A stretch of 9,080 bases of DNA from contig JAOZUV010000057.1 of assembly GCA_029938505.1 (NCBI GenBank), forward strand, positions 1-9,080, written 5' to 3'. Positions 1-6,264 of this stretch are shown here, one piece after another. The stretch comes from Bacteroidales bacterium. GTDB taxonomy: Bacteria; Bacteroidota; Bacteroidia; Bacteroidales; GCA-2711565. Below the pieces are notes generated by a model. The model ran no database searches. It had not been told where the DNA came from and worked only from the letters and a program-made list of their open reading frames with translations. Position 1 is the stretch's first letter. Each line of letters starts with the position of its first letter. Both the position numbers and the translations under genes were made by a program.

Positions 1-1
1 T

Positions 2-376
2 AGAAGTTTAACAAAGGTTTTTATAAAGGATGGAAAGTTTAGGTACGTTCTACGCATTCCACTGGCACTGGGTACTGTTGGTGGCTTAACCACGCTTCAT
101 CCAATGGCAAAACGATCTCTGGAATTGCTAGGCAATCCCAATGCAGAAGAATTAATGATGATAGTTGCAGTTACTGGATTAGCAAATAATTTTGGTGCCA
201 TTAAAACATTGGTTACCAAAGGTATTCAGCAGGGGCATATGAAAATGCATTTGTTCAATATTTTGAATCATTATGATGCAAACGAAGAAGAAAAGAAAGA
301 AGCCGTTACCTATTTTGAAGATAAAAAAATAAGTTTTCAAAAAGTGAGCGAATTCATCAAAGATTATAGATCTTAA
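2..376 (+). CDS. mvaA: Hydroxymethylglutaryl-CoA reductase, class II, C-terminal part (5' end outside window)
   Basis: The first 124 visible codons, read in frame from base 2, are the C-terminal part of HMG-CoA reductase, the cytosolic enzyme that reduces HMG-CoA to mevalonate using a nicotinamide cofactor. Seen: the conserved stretch GTVGGLTTLHP (about bases 71-103), then a helical segment with GNPNAEEL, then GIQQGHMKMH. In class II reductases such as that of Pseudomonas mevalonii, the His of this GHM motif is the general acid; here it is the codon at 236-238. The gene ends with TAA at 374-376. An ATG at 104 lies inside the conserved domain and is not the true start, because the homology runs unbroken upstream to the window edge. 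The next gene starts 11 nt downstream, so it is the upstream member of a mevalonate operon. Class and function are secure; cofactor preference cannot be judged. Confidence 0.93.
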   Translation, partial: RSLTKVFIKDGKFRYVLRIPLALGTVGGLTTLHPMAKRSLELLGNPNAEELMMIVAVTGLANNFGAIKTLVTKGIQQGHMKMHLFNILNHYDANEEEKKEAVTYFEDKKISFQKVSEFIKDYRS

Positions 377-387
377 TTTTTTACGAT

Positions 388-1314
388 TTGCAAAAAAAAC
401 AATTTTACGCCAACGGGAAATTACTCATCAGTGGAGAATATCTTGTACTGAAAGGTGCTCGTGCTTTGGCCATTCCCTTAAAGTTTGGACAAGATTTGCA
501 AATTGAAACCCATCAGCCCACCGATAAAGCAATTCTTCATTGGAGGGCTTATGAAAATAATTCATTGTGGTTTGAAATATTGCTATCCATACCTGACTTA
601 GAGCTGATCAAAACATCCGATCGATTAATTGGAGAAAAACTTATTCAGATTCTCAAAACAAGCTTCAAAATAAATCCAAATTTTATTGAAAAGAACCTCT
701 CATATAAGGTGAGTAGTCGGATGACATTCAATAAAAATTGGGGTATGGGAAGCAGTTCAACGCTCATAAGTAATATTGCGAATTGGGCTAAAATCGATCC
801 TTATTTATTACTTCAAGAAAGCTTTGGTGGATCGGGTTACGACATTGCTTGTGCATCCTCTGAAAAACCACTGTTTTATAAATTGGTACAAGACAAACCC
901 AAAATCCAAACAATAGATTTCAATCCTTCTTTTAGAGAAAATTTGCACTTTATTTTTTTAGGTAAAAAACAACTTTCCTCAGAAAGTATTAGTGAATTCA
1001 ATAAAAATGAATTTAATAATACTGAACTTATAAAACGAATTTCTGAAATAGGAAAAGAAATGTACGAGTGTAAAAAACTGTCATTATTTCAAGATCTCAT
1101 GCGAGAACATGAAGAAATCATTTCCGAGGTTTTAAATAAAAAGCGAATTAAAGAAGATCGTTTTTCAGATTTTCCTGGAGAGATAAAATCTCTTGGAGGA
1201 TGGGGTGGTGATTTTATTTTAGTAGCAACTGATCAAAATTACGAGTCAGTAAAATCATACTTTACTGAAAAAGGCTTAGAAATAATTTTTAAATATGAGG
1301 AATTGGTGAAATGA
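388..1314 (+). CDS. GYDIA-type GHMP kinase, candidate phosphomevalonate kinase
   Basis: A 308-residue small-molecule kinase of the GHMP superfamily (galactokinase, homoserine, mevalonate and phosphomevalonate kinases), presumably cytosolic. Motifs seen: N-terminal FYANGKLLISGEYLVLKGA (about 6-24), typical of the first GHMP motif; the phosphate-binding loop WGMGSSST (118-125); GGSGYDIACA (147-156), which names the Bacteroidota GYDIA subgroup and carries the usual Asp; and the C-terminal glycine motif SLGGWGGDF (268-276). The start is a TTG at 388: no in-frame ATG lies between the upstream stop and the first motif, and the TTG places that motif at the expected distance. No Shine-Dalgarno site is visible. 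It lies 11 nt after HMG-CoA reductase and its stop overlaps the mvaD start (ATGA), so co-transcription and translational coupling are likely. Inference: it fills the phosphomevalonate kinase step, which no other gene here covers. Substrate is unproven. Confidence 0.85.
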   Translation: MQKKQFYANGKLLISGEYLVLKGARALAIPLKFGQDLQIETHQPTDKAILHWRAYENNSLWFEILLSIPDLELIKTSDRLIGEKLIQILKTSFKINPNFIEKNLSYKVSSRMTFNKNWGMGSSSTLISNIANWAKIDPYLLLQESFGGSGYDIACASSEKPLFYKLVQDKPKIQTIDFNPSFRENLHFIFLGKKQLSSESISEFNKNEFNNTELIKRISEIGKEMYECKKLSLFQDLMREHEEIISEVLNKKRIKEDRFSDFPGEIKSLGGWGGDFILVATDQNYESVKSYFTEKGLEIIFKYEELVK

Positions 1315-2345
1315 GTGAAAACAAAATTATCTGGCGTAGCCCCTCAAACATTGCCATCGTAAAATATTGGGGGAAGAAAGGCATTCAGCAAGGAATTAAT
1401 CCTTCCATCAGTTTTACTTTATCCAACTCTTATACCGAGACAGAAATTCGGTATAATGAAAAAAAGTCAGACAACAAAATTGATTTTAAATTTTATTTTG
1501 AAAGAGAACAAAAACCCGATTTTGAGAAACGGATTTTAACATATTTTGAAAGTATCCATAGTCGTTTGGAATTATTCAAGCATTTTGAATTAGAAATTTA
1601 CAGCAAGAATACCTTCCCACATTCTGCAGGAATAGCATCTTCGGCATCAGCCATGAGTTCGATTGTATTAGCTCTACTTTCTATCGAGAAAACAATAAAA
1701 GATATCCCTGAAAAAGAGTTCTATCAAAAAGCATCTGATCTTTCTCGACTTGCTTCAGGAAGTGCGGCACGATCAATTTATGGCGGATTTACACTCTGGG
1801 GAAAATTAGCCAGCATTAAAAACTCATCCAATGATTATGCCATTCCTTTTACGGGAACACTTCATCCTATTTTTCAAAATTTACAAGACTCCATATTAAT
1901 CGTTCGTTCTGGCAAGAAATCTGTTTCGAGTACTGCCGGACATAAATTGATGGATAATCATCCCGAAAAAGAAACACGAATAATACAAGCAAATAATCAT
2001 ACCAAAGATTTAGTTGAAGTATTAAAAAATGGGAATTTCAGCCGCTTTGCTGAAATTTGTGAACAAGAAGCTTTAAGCTTGCATAAACTAATGATGACTT
2101 CTACTCCACCCTTTATTTTAATGCAGGCTGAGACATTAGCAATCATTCAAAAAATTAGAATATATAGAAAAAAATCAGGACAAAATATTTGTTTTACTTT
2201 GGATGCCGGACCAAATATTCATTTGATTTATCCAAAAAAAAACAAAGACATAATCCGTGATTTTATTCACGAAGAATTATTAAAATATTGCGAGAACAAC
2301 AACTGGATTGATGATAAAATAGGTGAGGGACCAAGACAAATATAG
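1311..2345 (+). CDS. mvaD: Diphosphomevalonate decarboxylase
   Basis: A 344-residue GHMP-fold enzyme that converts mevalonate 5-diphosphate plus ATP to isopentenyl diphosphate, CO2, ADP and phosphate in the cytosol. Seen: the signature NIAIVKYWGK (13-22, with Asn13 and Lys18), the nucleotide-binding segment PHSAGIASSASA (103-114), GSAARSIYGGF (150-160, Arg154), and LDAGPNIHLIYP (297-308) with the catalytic-type Asp298. It ends in GEGPRQI, like the GKGP tail of the family. The length fits the bacterial and eukaryotic enzymes (about 320-400). The ATG at 1311 overlaps the kinase stop by 4 nt and has a rare clear ribosome binding site, GAGGAA at 1297-1302, 8 nt upstream. It is the last gene of the visible operon. 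Related phosphomevalonate decarboxylases share this fold, but the intact Asp/Arg/Lys set favours the classical diphosphate enzyme. Confidence 0.93.
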   Translation: MSENKIIWRSPSNIAIVKYWGKKGIQQGINPSISFTLSNSYTETEIRYNEKKSDNKIDFKFYFEREQKPDFEKRILTYFESIHSRLELFKHFELEIYSKNTFPHSAGIASSASAMSSIVLALLSIEKTIKDIPEKEFYQKASDLSRLASGSAARSIYGGFTLWGKLASIKNSSNDYAIPFTGTLHPIFQNLQDSILIVRSGKKSVSSTAGHKLMDNHPEKETRIIQANNHTKDLVEVLKNGNFSRFAEICEQEALSLHKLMMTSTPPFILMQAETLAIIQKIRIYRKKSGQNICFTLDAGPNIHLIYPKKNKDIIRDFIHEELLKYCENNNWIDDKIGEGPRQI

Positions 2346-2455
2346 AAAAACATAAGATTATTATCTTAAAACACCATAGATTGTAACAAAACCGAACACC
2401 TAAGTACAAAAAACGTACACTACTGTCATCTTTCAAACACTGATTTATTTTTAAA

Positions 2456-2486
2456 TTTCCTCTATTACAGGTTATTAATACATTTG
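2456..2486 (+). promoter_or_regulatory. Candidate Bacteroidota-type promoter
   Basis: TTTC (2456-2459), 19 nt, then TACATTTG (2479-2486). The second element matches the Bacteroidota -7 consensus TAnnTTTG at every fixed position; the first differs from TTTG at one base; the spacing is in the known range. Transcription would start near 2490 and give a leader of about 550 nt before susC, or a short independent RNA. Such short motifs occur by chance in AT-rich DNA, so this is a candidate only. Confidence 0.35.
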
Positions 2487-2555
2487 GCATAATACGTGAC
2501 GCAACAGTTTATTAAAAATGCAAGTAAAAAAAGATTGCAAATAAAATTTAACCAA

Positions 2556-2582
2556 CTTTAATAGGGTATTATACCCTTAAAG
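2556..2582. repeat. Interrupted palindrome with GGGTAT core (operator-like)
   Basis: The core AGGGTAT-T-ATACCCT (2563-2577) is a perfect 7-bp inverted repeat around one base. The symmetry extends outward to CTTTAA (2556-2561) and TTAAAG (2577-2582) if two bases on the left are skipped. No T run follows, so it does not look like an intrinsic terminator. It lies about 70 nt downstream of the candidate promoter at 2456-2486, where a repressor site or RNA stem would be plausible. Its GC-containing core stands out in otherwise very AT-rich DNA. Confidence 0.4.
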
Positions 2583-2641
2583 TATCTTAGTTTTAATGAG
2601 TGTGAACCTCATTTAATTACTAATTAAAAAAGGATTTATGT

Positions 2642-2707
2642 ATGAGTATTCAAAATGAAACTGCACATATTTCCATAAGCAATCTAACACCAAACAGTCA
2701 GTATTAA
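2642..2707 (+). CDS. Possible 21-codon leader peptide
   Basis: An ATG at 2642 is preceded by AGGA (2631-2634) at a spacing of 7 nt, better than the leaders of most genes here, and opens a 21-codon frame starting MSIQNETAHI and ending at TAA 2705-2707. The peptide has no recognisable domain, signal or membrane segment. Its last codons and stop fall inside the hairpin at 2693-2720, so a translating ribosome would disturb that stem. A chance ORF is at least as likely; composition gives no help at this length. Confidence 0.15.
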   Translation: MSIQNETAHISISNLTPNSQY

Positions 2708-2720
2708 ACTGCTGATTGTT
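2693..2720 (+). repeat. Leader hairpin overlapping the end of the small ORF
   Basis: AACAGTCAG (2693-2701) can pair with CTGATTGTT (2712-2720), giving nine pairs including one G-U, with a 10-nt loop. A shorter competing stem, CAGT (2699-2702) with ACTG (2708-2711), uses part of the same bases, so two mutually exclusive folds are possible. No T run follows. Confidence 0.35.
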
Positions 2721-2890
2721 ATTACTAATAATGGGGTCATGTGGGCTTAAAATTAAATTTATTATTCTATTTTTACCATAGTTTATATTACTAAGTGTTA
2801 TTAAATAGGATGTTAAATTTTCTAGATGTTGAAATTATATATATATAATAAATAATGATTTTTTATTAACATTCTAAATTTCAGGATTTT

Positions 2891-2921
2891 AAAGCATAAT
2901 AATAATTTTTTATAATGCTTT
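2891..2921 (+). repeat. Weak terminator-like hairpin in the leader
   Basis: AAAGCAT (2891-2897) is repeated inverted as ATGCTTT (2915-2921), with a 17-nt AT-only interval that could add a few more pairs. It is followed by GTTTT. The stem has only two G-C pairs, so termination would be inefficient; an attenuator or a chance dyad are both possible. Confidence 0.25.
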
Positions 2922-2949
2922 GTTTTAAAATAATGTTTTTCATAAATTG
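2919..2949 (+). promoter_or_regulatory. Candidate susC-proximal promoter
   Basis: TTTG (2919-2922) is an exact match to the Bacteroidota -33 element. Twenty nt later, TAAATTG (2943-2949) resembles the -7 element TAnnTTTG with one T missing. A start near 2955 would give a leader of about 90 nt, a normal length for a SusC-type gene, containing the hairpins at 2949-2999. Weak but well placed. Confidence 0.28.
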
Positions 2950-2999
2950 CAGTGTGGGAAACTGCTTTCGACTTCTTAAACGGGATTATTAATTAAGAA
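2949..2999 (+). repeat. Two tandem hairpins in the susC 5' leader
   Basis: The first stem is GCAGT (2949-2953) with ACTGC (2961-2965) around a 7-nt loop. The second is TTCTTAA (2973-2979) with TTAAGAA (2993-2999) around a 13-nt loop. GCTTTC at 2964-2969 could instead pair with GAAAGC at 2997-3002, giving an alternative fold. This is the most GC-containing part of the leader and ends about 45 nt before the susC start. I do not recognise a known riboswitch class. Confidence 0.35.
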
Positions 3000-3045
3000 A
3001 GCGCAAGTATAAATTAATCTTTTTATTAACCAAATTTTTTAAATT

Positions 3046-6000
3046 ATGAGAAATTTCACAATTTGGCTAACCTGCTTATTATTTTTTGTAAGTATGGGTA
3101 TGGCCAACGCGCAGTCAAAAGTAATAACTGGTAATGTAACCAGTGCCGATGACGGTCTGCCAATTCCTGGTGTAACCATTATGGTTCCTGGAACAACAGT
3201 TGGTACAACTTCTGATTTTGACGGTAATTACGAGTTAAGAGTTGATGATGGTGTAACAACCCTTCGATTCTCTTTTATTGGTATGCAATCTCAAGACATT
3301 CAGATTGGTAACCAAACAACAATTAATGTAGTACTTGAACTTTCGATGACAAGTTTGGATGAAGTAATAGTTGTAGCTTATGGTACAGCAACTAAGAAAT
3401 CATTCACGGGTTCAGCAACTCAAATTTCTGGTGCAAAACTTCAACGAAAAAACACTACTGAAATAACCAAAGCTCTTGCAGGTGAAATAGCAGGTGTTCA
3501 GGTTATTAACACTTCAGGACAGCCTGGAACTAATGCAACTATTAGAATTAGGGGTTATGGTTCAGTAAATGCAAGCCGTGCACCACTTTATGTAGTTGAT
3601 GGTGTGCCATTCAATGGAGATCTTAGTGGATTAGATCCTTCGGATGTTGAATCATACACAGTACTAAAAGATGCTTCTGCAACAGCAATTTATGGTTCCA
3701 GAGGAGCTAATGGTGTTATTCTTGTTACAACTCGAAAAGGACAAAAAGGAGATGACAGAATTGATATCGAAGTAAAACGTGGTGTCAATATGAAGCTTAT
3801 TCCTGAATACAATGTAATCTCATCTCCTGAACTATATACGGAGTTAACTTGGGAAGGCTTAAAAAACAAATATACTGCACAAGGTGCAGCAAACCCGGCG
3901 CAAGATGCTTCAGATGATTTATTTGGCACTAGTGGTATTGCTTCTTATTATAATCTCTGGAATGTTGATGGTGATCAAGTAATTGATCCTGCTACAGGAA
4001 AAATGAATCCAAATGCAAACAGAAGATATACTCCAAATAATTGGGGAGATGAAATTTTTCATACAGGTGCAAAAACAGAAGCTACTGTAAAAATGAGTGG
4101 TGGAAATGAAAAATCTTCTTATTTCACTTCATTAAGTTATCTTGGAGACGAAGGTTATTATATTAATTCAAATTACGATCGTTTTAGTGCTCGTGTTAAT
4201 GTTGAGCATAAGATTAAAGACTGGTTAAAAGGTAGTCTAAATCTTTCTTATTCATATTCAGAGTTAAACGATCCTGGTCAAGGTACTAATGCAAATAATG
4301 GTTTTGCTTTTGTAAATAATATGCCTCCAATTTTCCCTGTTTATGTAAGAGATGCTGCTGGTAATATAATCGAAGATCCATTAATTGGTGGTAATATGTA
4401 CGATTATGGTTTTGACCGTGGTACAGGTACAAGAGCTTATGGAGGAAACATTAATCCTGCAGGAGCAGTTCAATTAGATCAAAGAGAAGCTATTCGTAAT
4501 CAAACAACGATTAATGCTAACATTGAAGCTAAATTGACTAAACATCTTAAATTTAACGCCACTTTTGGCTCACAATTTTATGATGACAAACAGTCGCAAT
4601 TAACTAACTTTTATTATGGTGATGCTGCTGGAATTGGACGTATATATAAAGATGCAGATGCTCGTTTTTCTTATACATCTAACCAAATTTTATCTTATAC
4701 AAATTCATTTAATGATCATAATTTTAGTGCTTTTATTGCACATGAAAATTCTTTTTATAAGAGAACATTTATGTTTGGCCGAAAATCAAACATTGCTCAT
4801 CCAGAAATCATAGAATTTAACAATGCTGTAATTCTTGATGATTTGAGTTCATATATAGTTGACTGGGCTTTAGAAAGTTATTTTGGCCAGATTAATTATG
4901 ATTATAATGAGAAATATTTTTTCCATGCAACAATCCGTCGTGATGGTACTTCAAGATTCCCAAATAATAAATGGGGAACCTTCGGCTCTGTGGGTGGAGC
5001 TTGGATGGTTAGTAAAGAGAATTTCTTTTCAGGGATTAGTTTTATTAACGATCTTAAACTAAAAGTTAGTTATGGTGTACTTGGTAATCAAGATATTGGG
5101 AATTACCCAACATTTGACCAATATACAATTGCTAATTTAGATGATGAGATTTCTATTGCTTTCTTCTATAAAGGAAACCCTAACTTAACATGGGAGAAAA
5201 GTAAAACATTCAATATTGGAGCTGAAATGAATATCAGTAACATTTTAGATTTAGAATTAGAATACTACGTTAAGAATACTGATCAATTATTATTCAACAA
5301 ACAAGTTTCTCCATCTTTAGGTTATTCTCAATATCCTGTAAACGATGGTAAATTAAAGAACTCTGGTATCGAATTATCAGGACTTCTACGTGTTATTAAT
5401 ACAGCAGATTTAAAGATTGACTTTACATTCAATGCTTCTAGTTACAGTAGCGAATTAACTCGTATGCCGGTTGATGAAACAACTGGTTTAGAGAAAAACA
5501 TTGAAGTACATGGAGCCTATGGTTGGGCAAAAGGTCATTCAATTTTTGACTTTTATGTAAGAGAATATGCTGGGGTTGATGTACAAACAGGTGAATCAAT
5601 GTGGTATAAATACTATTCTGAAGTTGGTGGAGTAAAAGAATACTTTACTGATATGGAAATGTTTAAAGCTGAGAATCCTACTTTGACAGAATTTGGAAAA
5701 GAGACAACCACTGTGTATAGCGATGCTACTACAAAGTTTGTTGGAAAATCAGCAATTCCTAAAATAATGGGTGGATTTGGTTTAAACTTTAAATACAAAG
5801 CATTTGAACTAAGTACACAGTTTATTTATAGTATTGGTGGTTATGGTTACGACTTTATATATGCACAACAAATGGATAATATTGATCCAGGAGCAAACAA
5901 CTGGAATTCTGACATCTTAAACAGATGGCAAAACCCTGGTGATGTAACTGACATTCCTCGTTTAACCGCTGGTTATGACACTGATATCTCTAGACAATCT

Positions 6001-6246
6001 ACACGTTTTATTACGTCTTCAGCATTTCTTAACCTTAACAATATACGTTTATCTTATACTTTACCTTCAAACTTAGTTGACAAATTAAATTTATCAAATA
6101 TGTCAATATGGGTAGCAGGTGACAACTTATTCGTATTATCAAATCGTCAAGGTTATACACCAGTGACTGCAGAAGATAATAATACTAATAGGTCTAGATA
6201 TGTACCTTTAAGTTCACTTACTGTTGGAATTAAAATACAGTTATAA
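3046..6246 (+). CDS. SusC/RagA family TonB-linked outer membrane transporter
   Basis: A 1066-residue outer-membrane receptor that imports a ligand captured by its SusD partner, powered by TonB. Seen in order: a signal peptide (1-22, hydrophobic core followed by ANA|Q, consistent with signal peptidase I); a carboxypeptidase-D regulatory-like domain (about 25-98; ITGNVTSADDGLPIPGVTI, DGNYEL); the SusC TonB-box region LDEVIVVAYG (104-113); a plug domain (about 116-232) with IRIRG, LYVVDGVPF (181-189) and LKDASATAIYGSRGANG (207-223); and then a long beta-barrel of alternating aromatic strands to the C-terminus (SLTVGIKIQL). The length is typical. There is no N-terminal STN domain, so direct anti-sigma signalling is not indicated. 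The ATG at 3046 has no Shine-Dalgarno site but an AT-rich leader, usual in this phylum. The susD partner starts 18 nt after the stop. Substrate cannot be inferred: no hydrolase or regulator is adjacent. Confidence 0.96.
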   Translation: MRNFTIWLTCLLFFVSMGMANAQSKVITGNVTSADDGLPIPGVTIMVPGTTVGTTSDFDGNYELRVDDGVTTLRFSFIGMQSQDIQIGNQTTINVVLELSMTSLDEVIVVAYGTATKKSFTGSATQISGAKLQRKNTTEITKALAGEIAGVQVINTSGQPGTNATIRIRGYGSVNASRAPLYVVDGVPFNGDLSGLDPSDVESYTVLKDASATAIYGSRGANGVILVTTRKGQKGDDRIDIEVKRGVNMKLIPEYNVISSPELYTELTWEGLKNKYTAQGAANPAQDASDDLFGTSGIASYYNLWNVDGDQVIDPATGKMNPNANRRYTPNNWGDEIFHTGAKTEATVKMSGGNEKSSYFTSLSYLGDEGYYINSNYDRFSARVNVEHKIKDWLKGSLNLSYSYSELNDPGQGTNANNGFAFVNNMPPIFPVYVRDAAGNIIEDPLIGGNMYDYGFDRGTGTRAYGGNINPAGAVQLDQREAIRNQTTINANIEAKLTKHLKFNATFGSQFYDDKQSQLTNFYYGDAAGIGRIYKDADARFSYTSNQILSYTNSFNDHNFSAFIAHENSFYKRTFMFGRKSNIAHPEIIEFNNAVILDDLSSYIVDWALESYFGQINYDYNEKYFFHATIRRDGTSRFPNNKWGTFGSVGGAWMVSKENFFSGISFINDLKLKVSYGVLGNQDIGNYPTFDQYTIANLDDEISIAFFYKGNPNLTWEKSKTFNIGAEMNISNILDLELEYYVKNTDQLLFNKQVSPSLGYSQYPVNDGKLKNSGIELSGLLRVINTADLKIDFTFNASSYSSELTRMPVDETTGLEKNIEVHGAYGWAKGHSIFDFYVREYAGVDVQTGESMWYKYYSEVGGVKEYFTDMEMFKAENPTLTEFGKETTTVYSDATTKFVGKSAIPKIMGGFGLNFKYKAFELSTQFIYSIGGYGYDFIYAQQMDNIDPGANNWNSDILNRWQNPGDVTDIPRLTAGYDTDISRQSTRFITSSAFLNLNNIRLSYTLPSNLVDKLNLSNMSIWVAGDNLFVLSNRQGYTPVTAEDNNTNRSRYVPLSSLTVGIKIQL

Positions 6247-6264
6247 TCATTAATTTAAAAATCT

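Larger units (their letters stand above)
2346..3045. other. 700-nt AT-rich intergenic and leader region before susC
   Basis: No convincing protein-coding gene lies here; the open frames are short and unlike any family I recognise. The 3' flank of mvaD has a small AT stem (TAAGAT/ATCTTA, 2353-2368) with no following T run. Further on come a consensus-like promoter (2456-2486), a GGGTAT dyad (2556-2582), a possible 21-codon ORF (2642-2707) ending in a hairpin (2693-2720), a 16-bp AT palindrome (2834-2849), a weak terminator-like hairpin (2891-2921), a second candidate promoter (2919-2949) and two leader hairpins (2949-2999). I found no tRNA, rRNA, known riboswitch or insertion-sequence end. The length and amount of dyad symmetry suggest a regulatory leader of the SusC/SusD operon. 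Confidence 0.6.

Noticed and set aside
104..376. A separate 90-residue small protein starting at ATG 104
   Set aside because: The same frame is open upstream to base 2 and encodes the conserved GTVGGLTTLHP segment of HMG-CoA reductase, so the ATG is internal to a longer gene.
2353..2368. Intrinsic terminator after mvaD
   Set aside because: The TAAGAT/ATCTTA stem has only two G-C pairs and no T tract follows; the operon may end by another mechanism or run on into the spacer.
2263..2490. Minus-strand 75-codon ORF over the mvaD end and spacer
   Set aside because: Half of it is antisense to the conserved mvaD C-terminus; the Cys/Ile-rich product has no family resemblance and no promoter or ribosome binding site.
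2834..2849. Perfect 16-bp AT palindrome as a replication or recombination site
   Set aside because: It is a simple alternating TA run, self-complementary by composition, with no flanking repeats or associated genes.
2346..3045. Riboswitch, tRNA or CRISPR array in the spacer before susC
   Set aside because: No cobalamin, thiamine or other conserved riboswitch core, no cloverleaf with a TTC-type arm, and no regularly spaced direct repeats were found by eye.
3690..3929. Minus-strand ORF inside susC, and similar frames within susC, susD and mvk
   Set aside because: They are antisense or out-of-frame shadows of strongly conserved genes, with unlikely compositions and no initiation signals.
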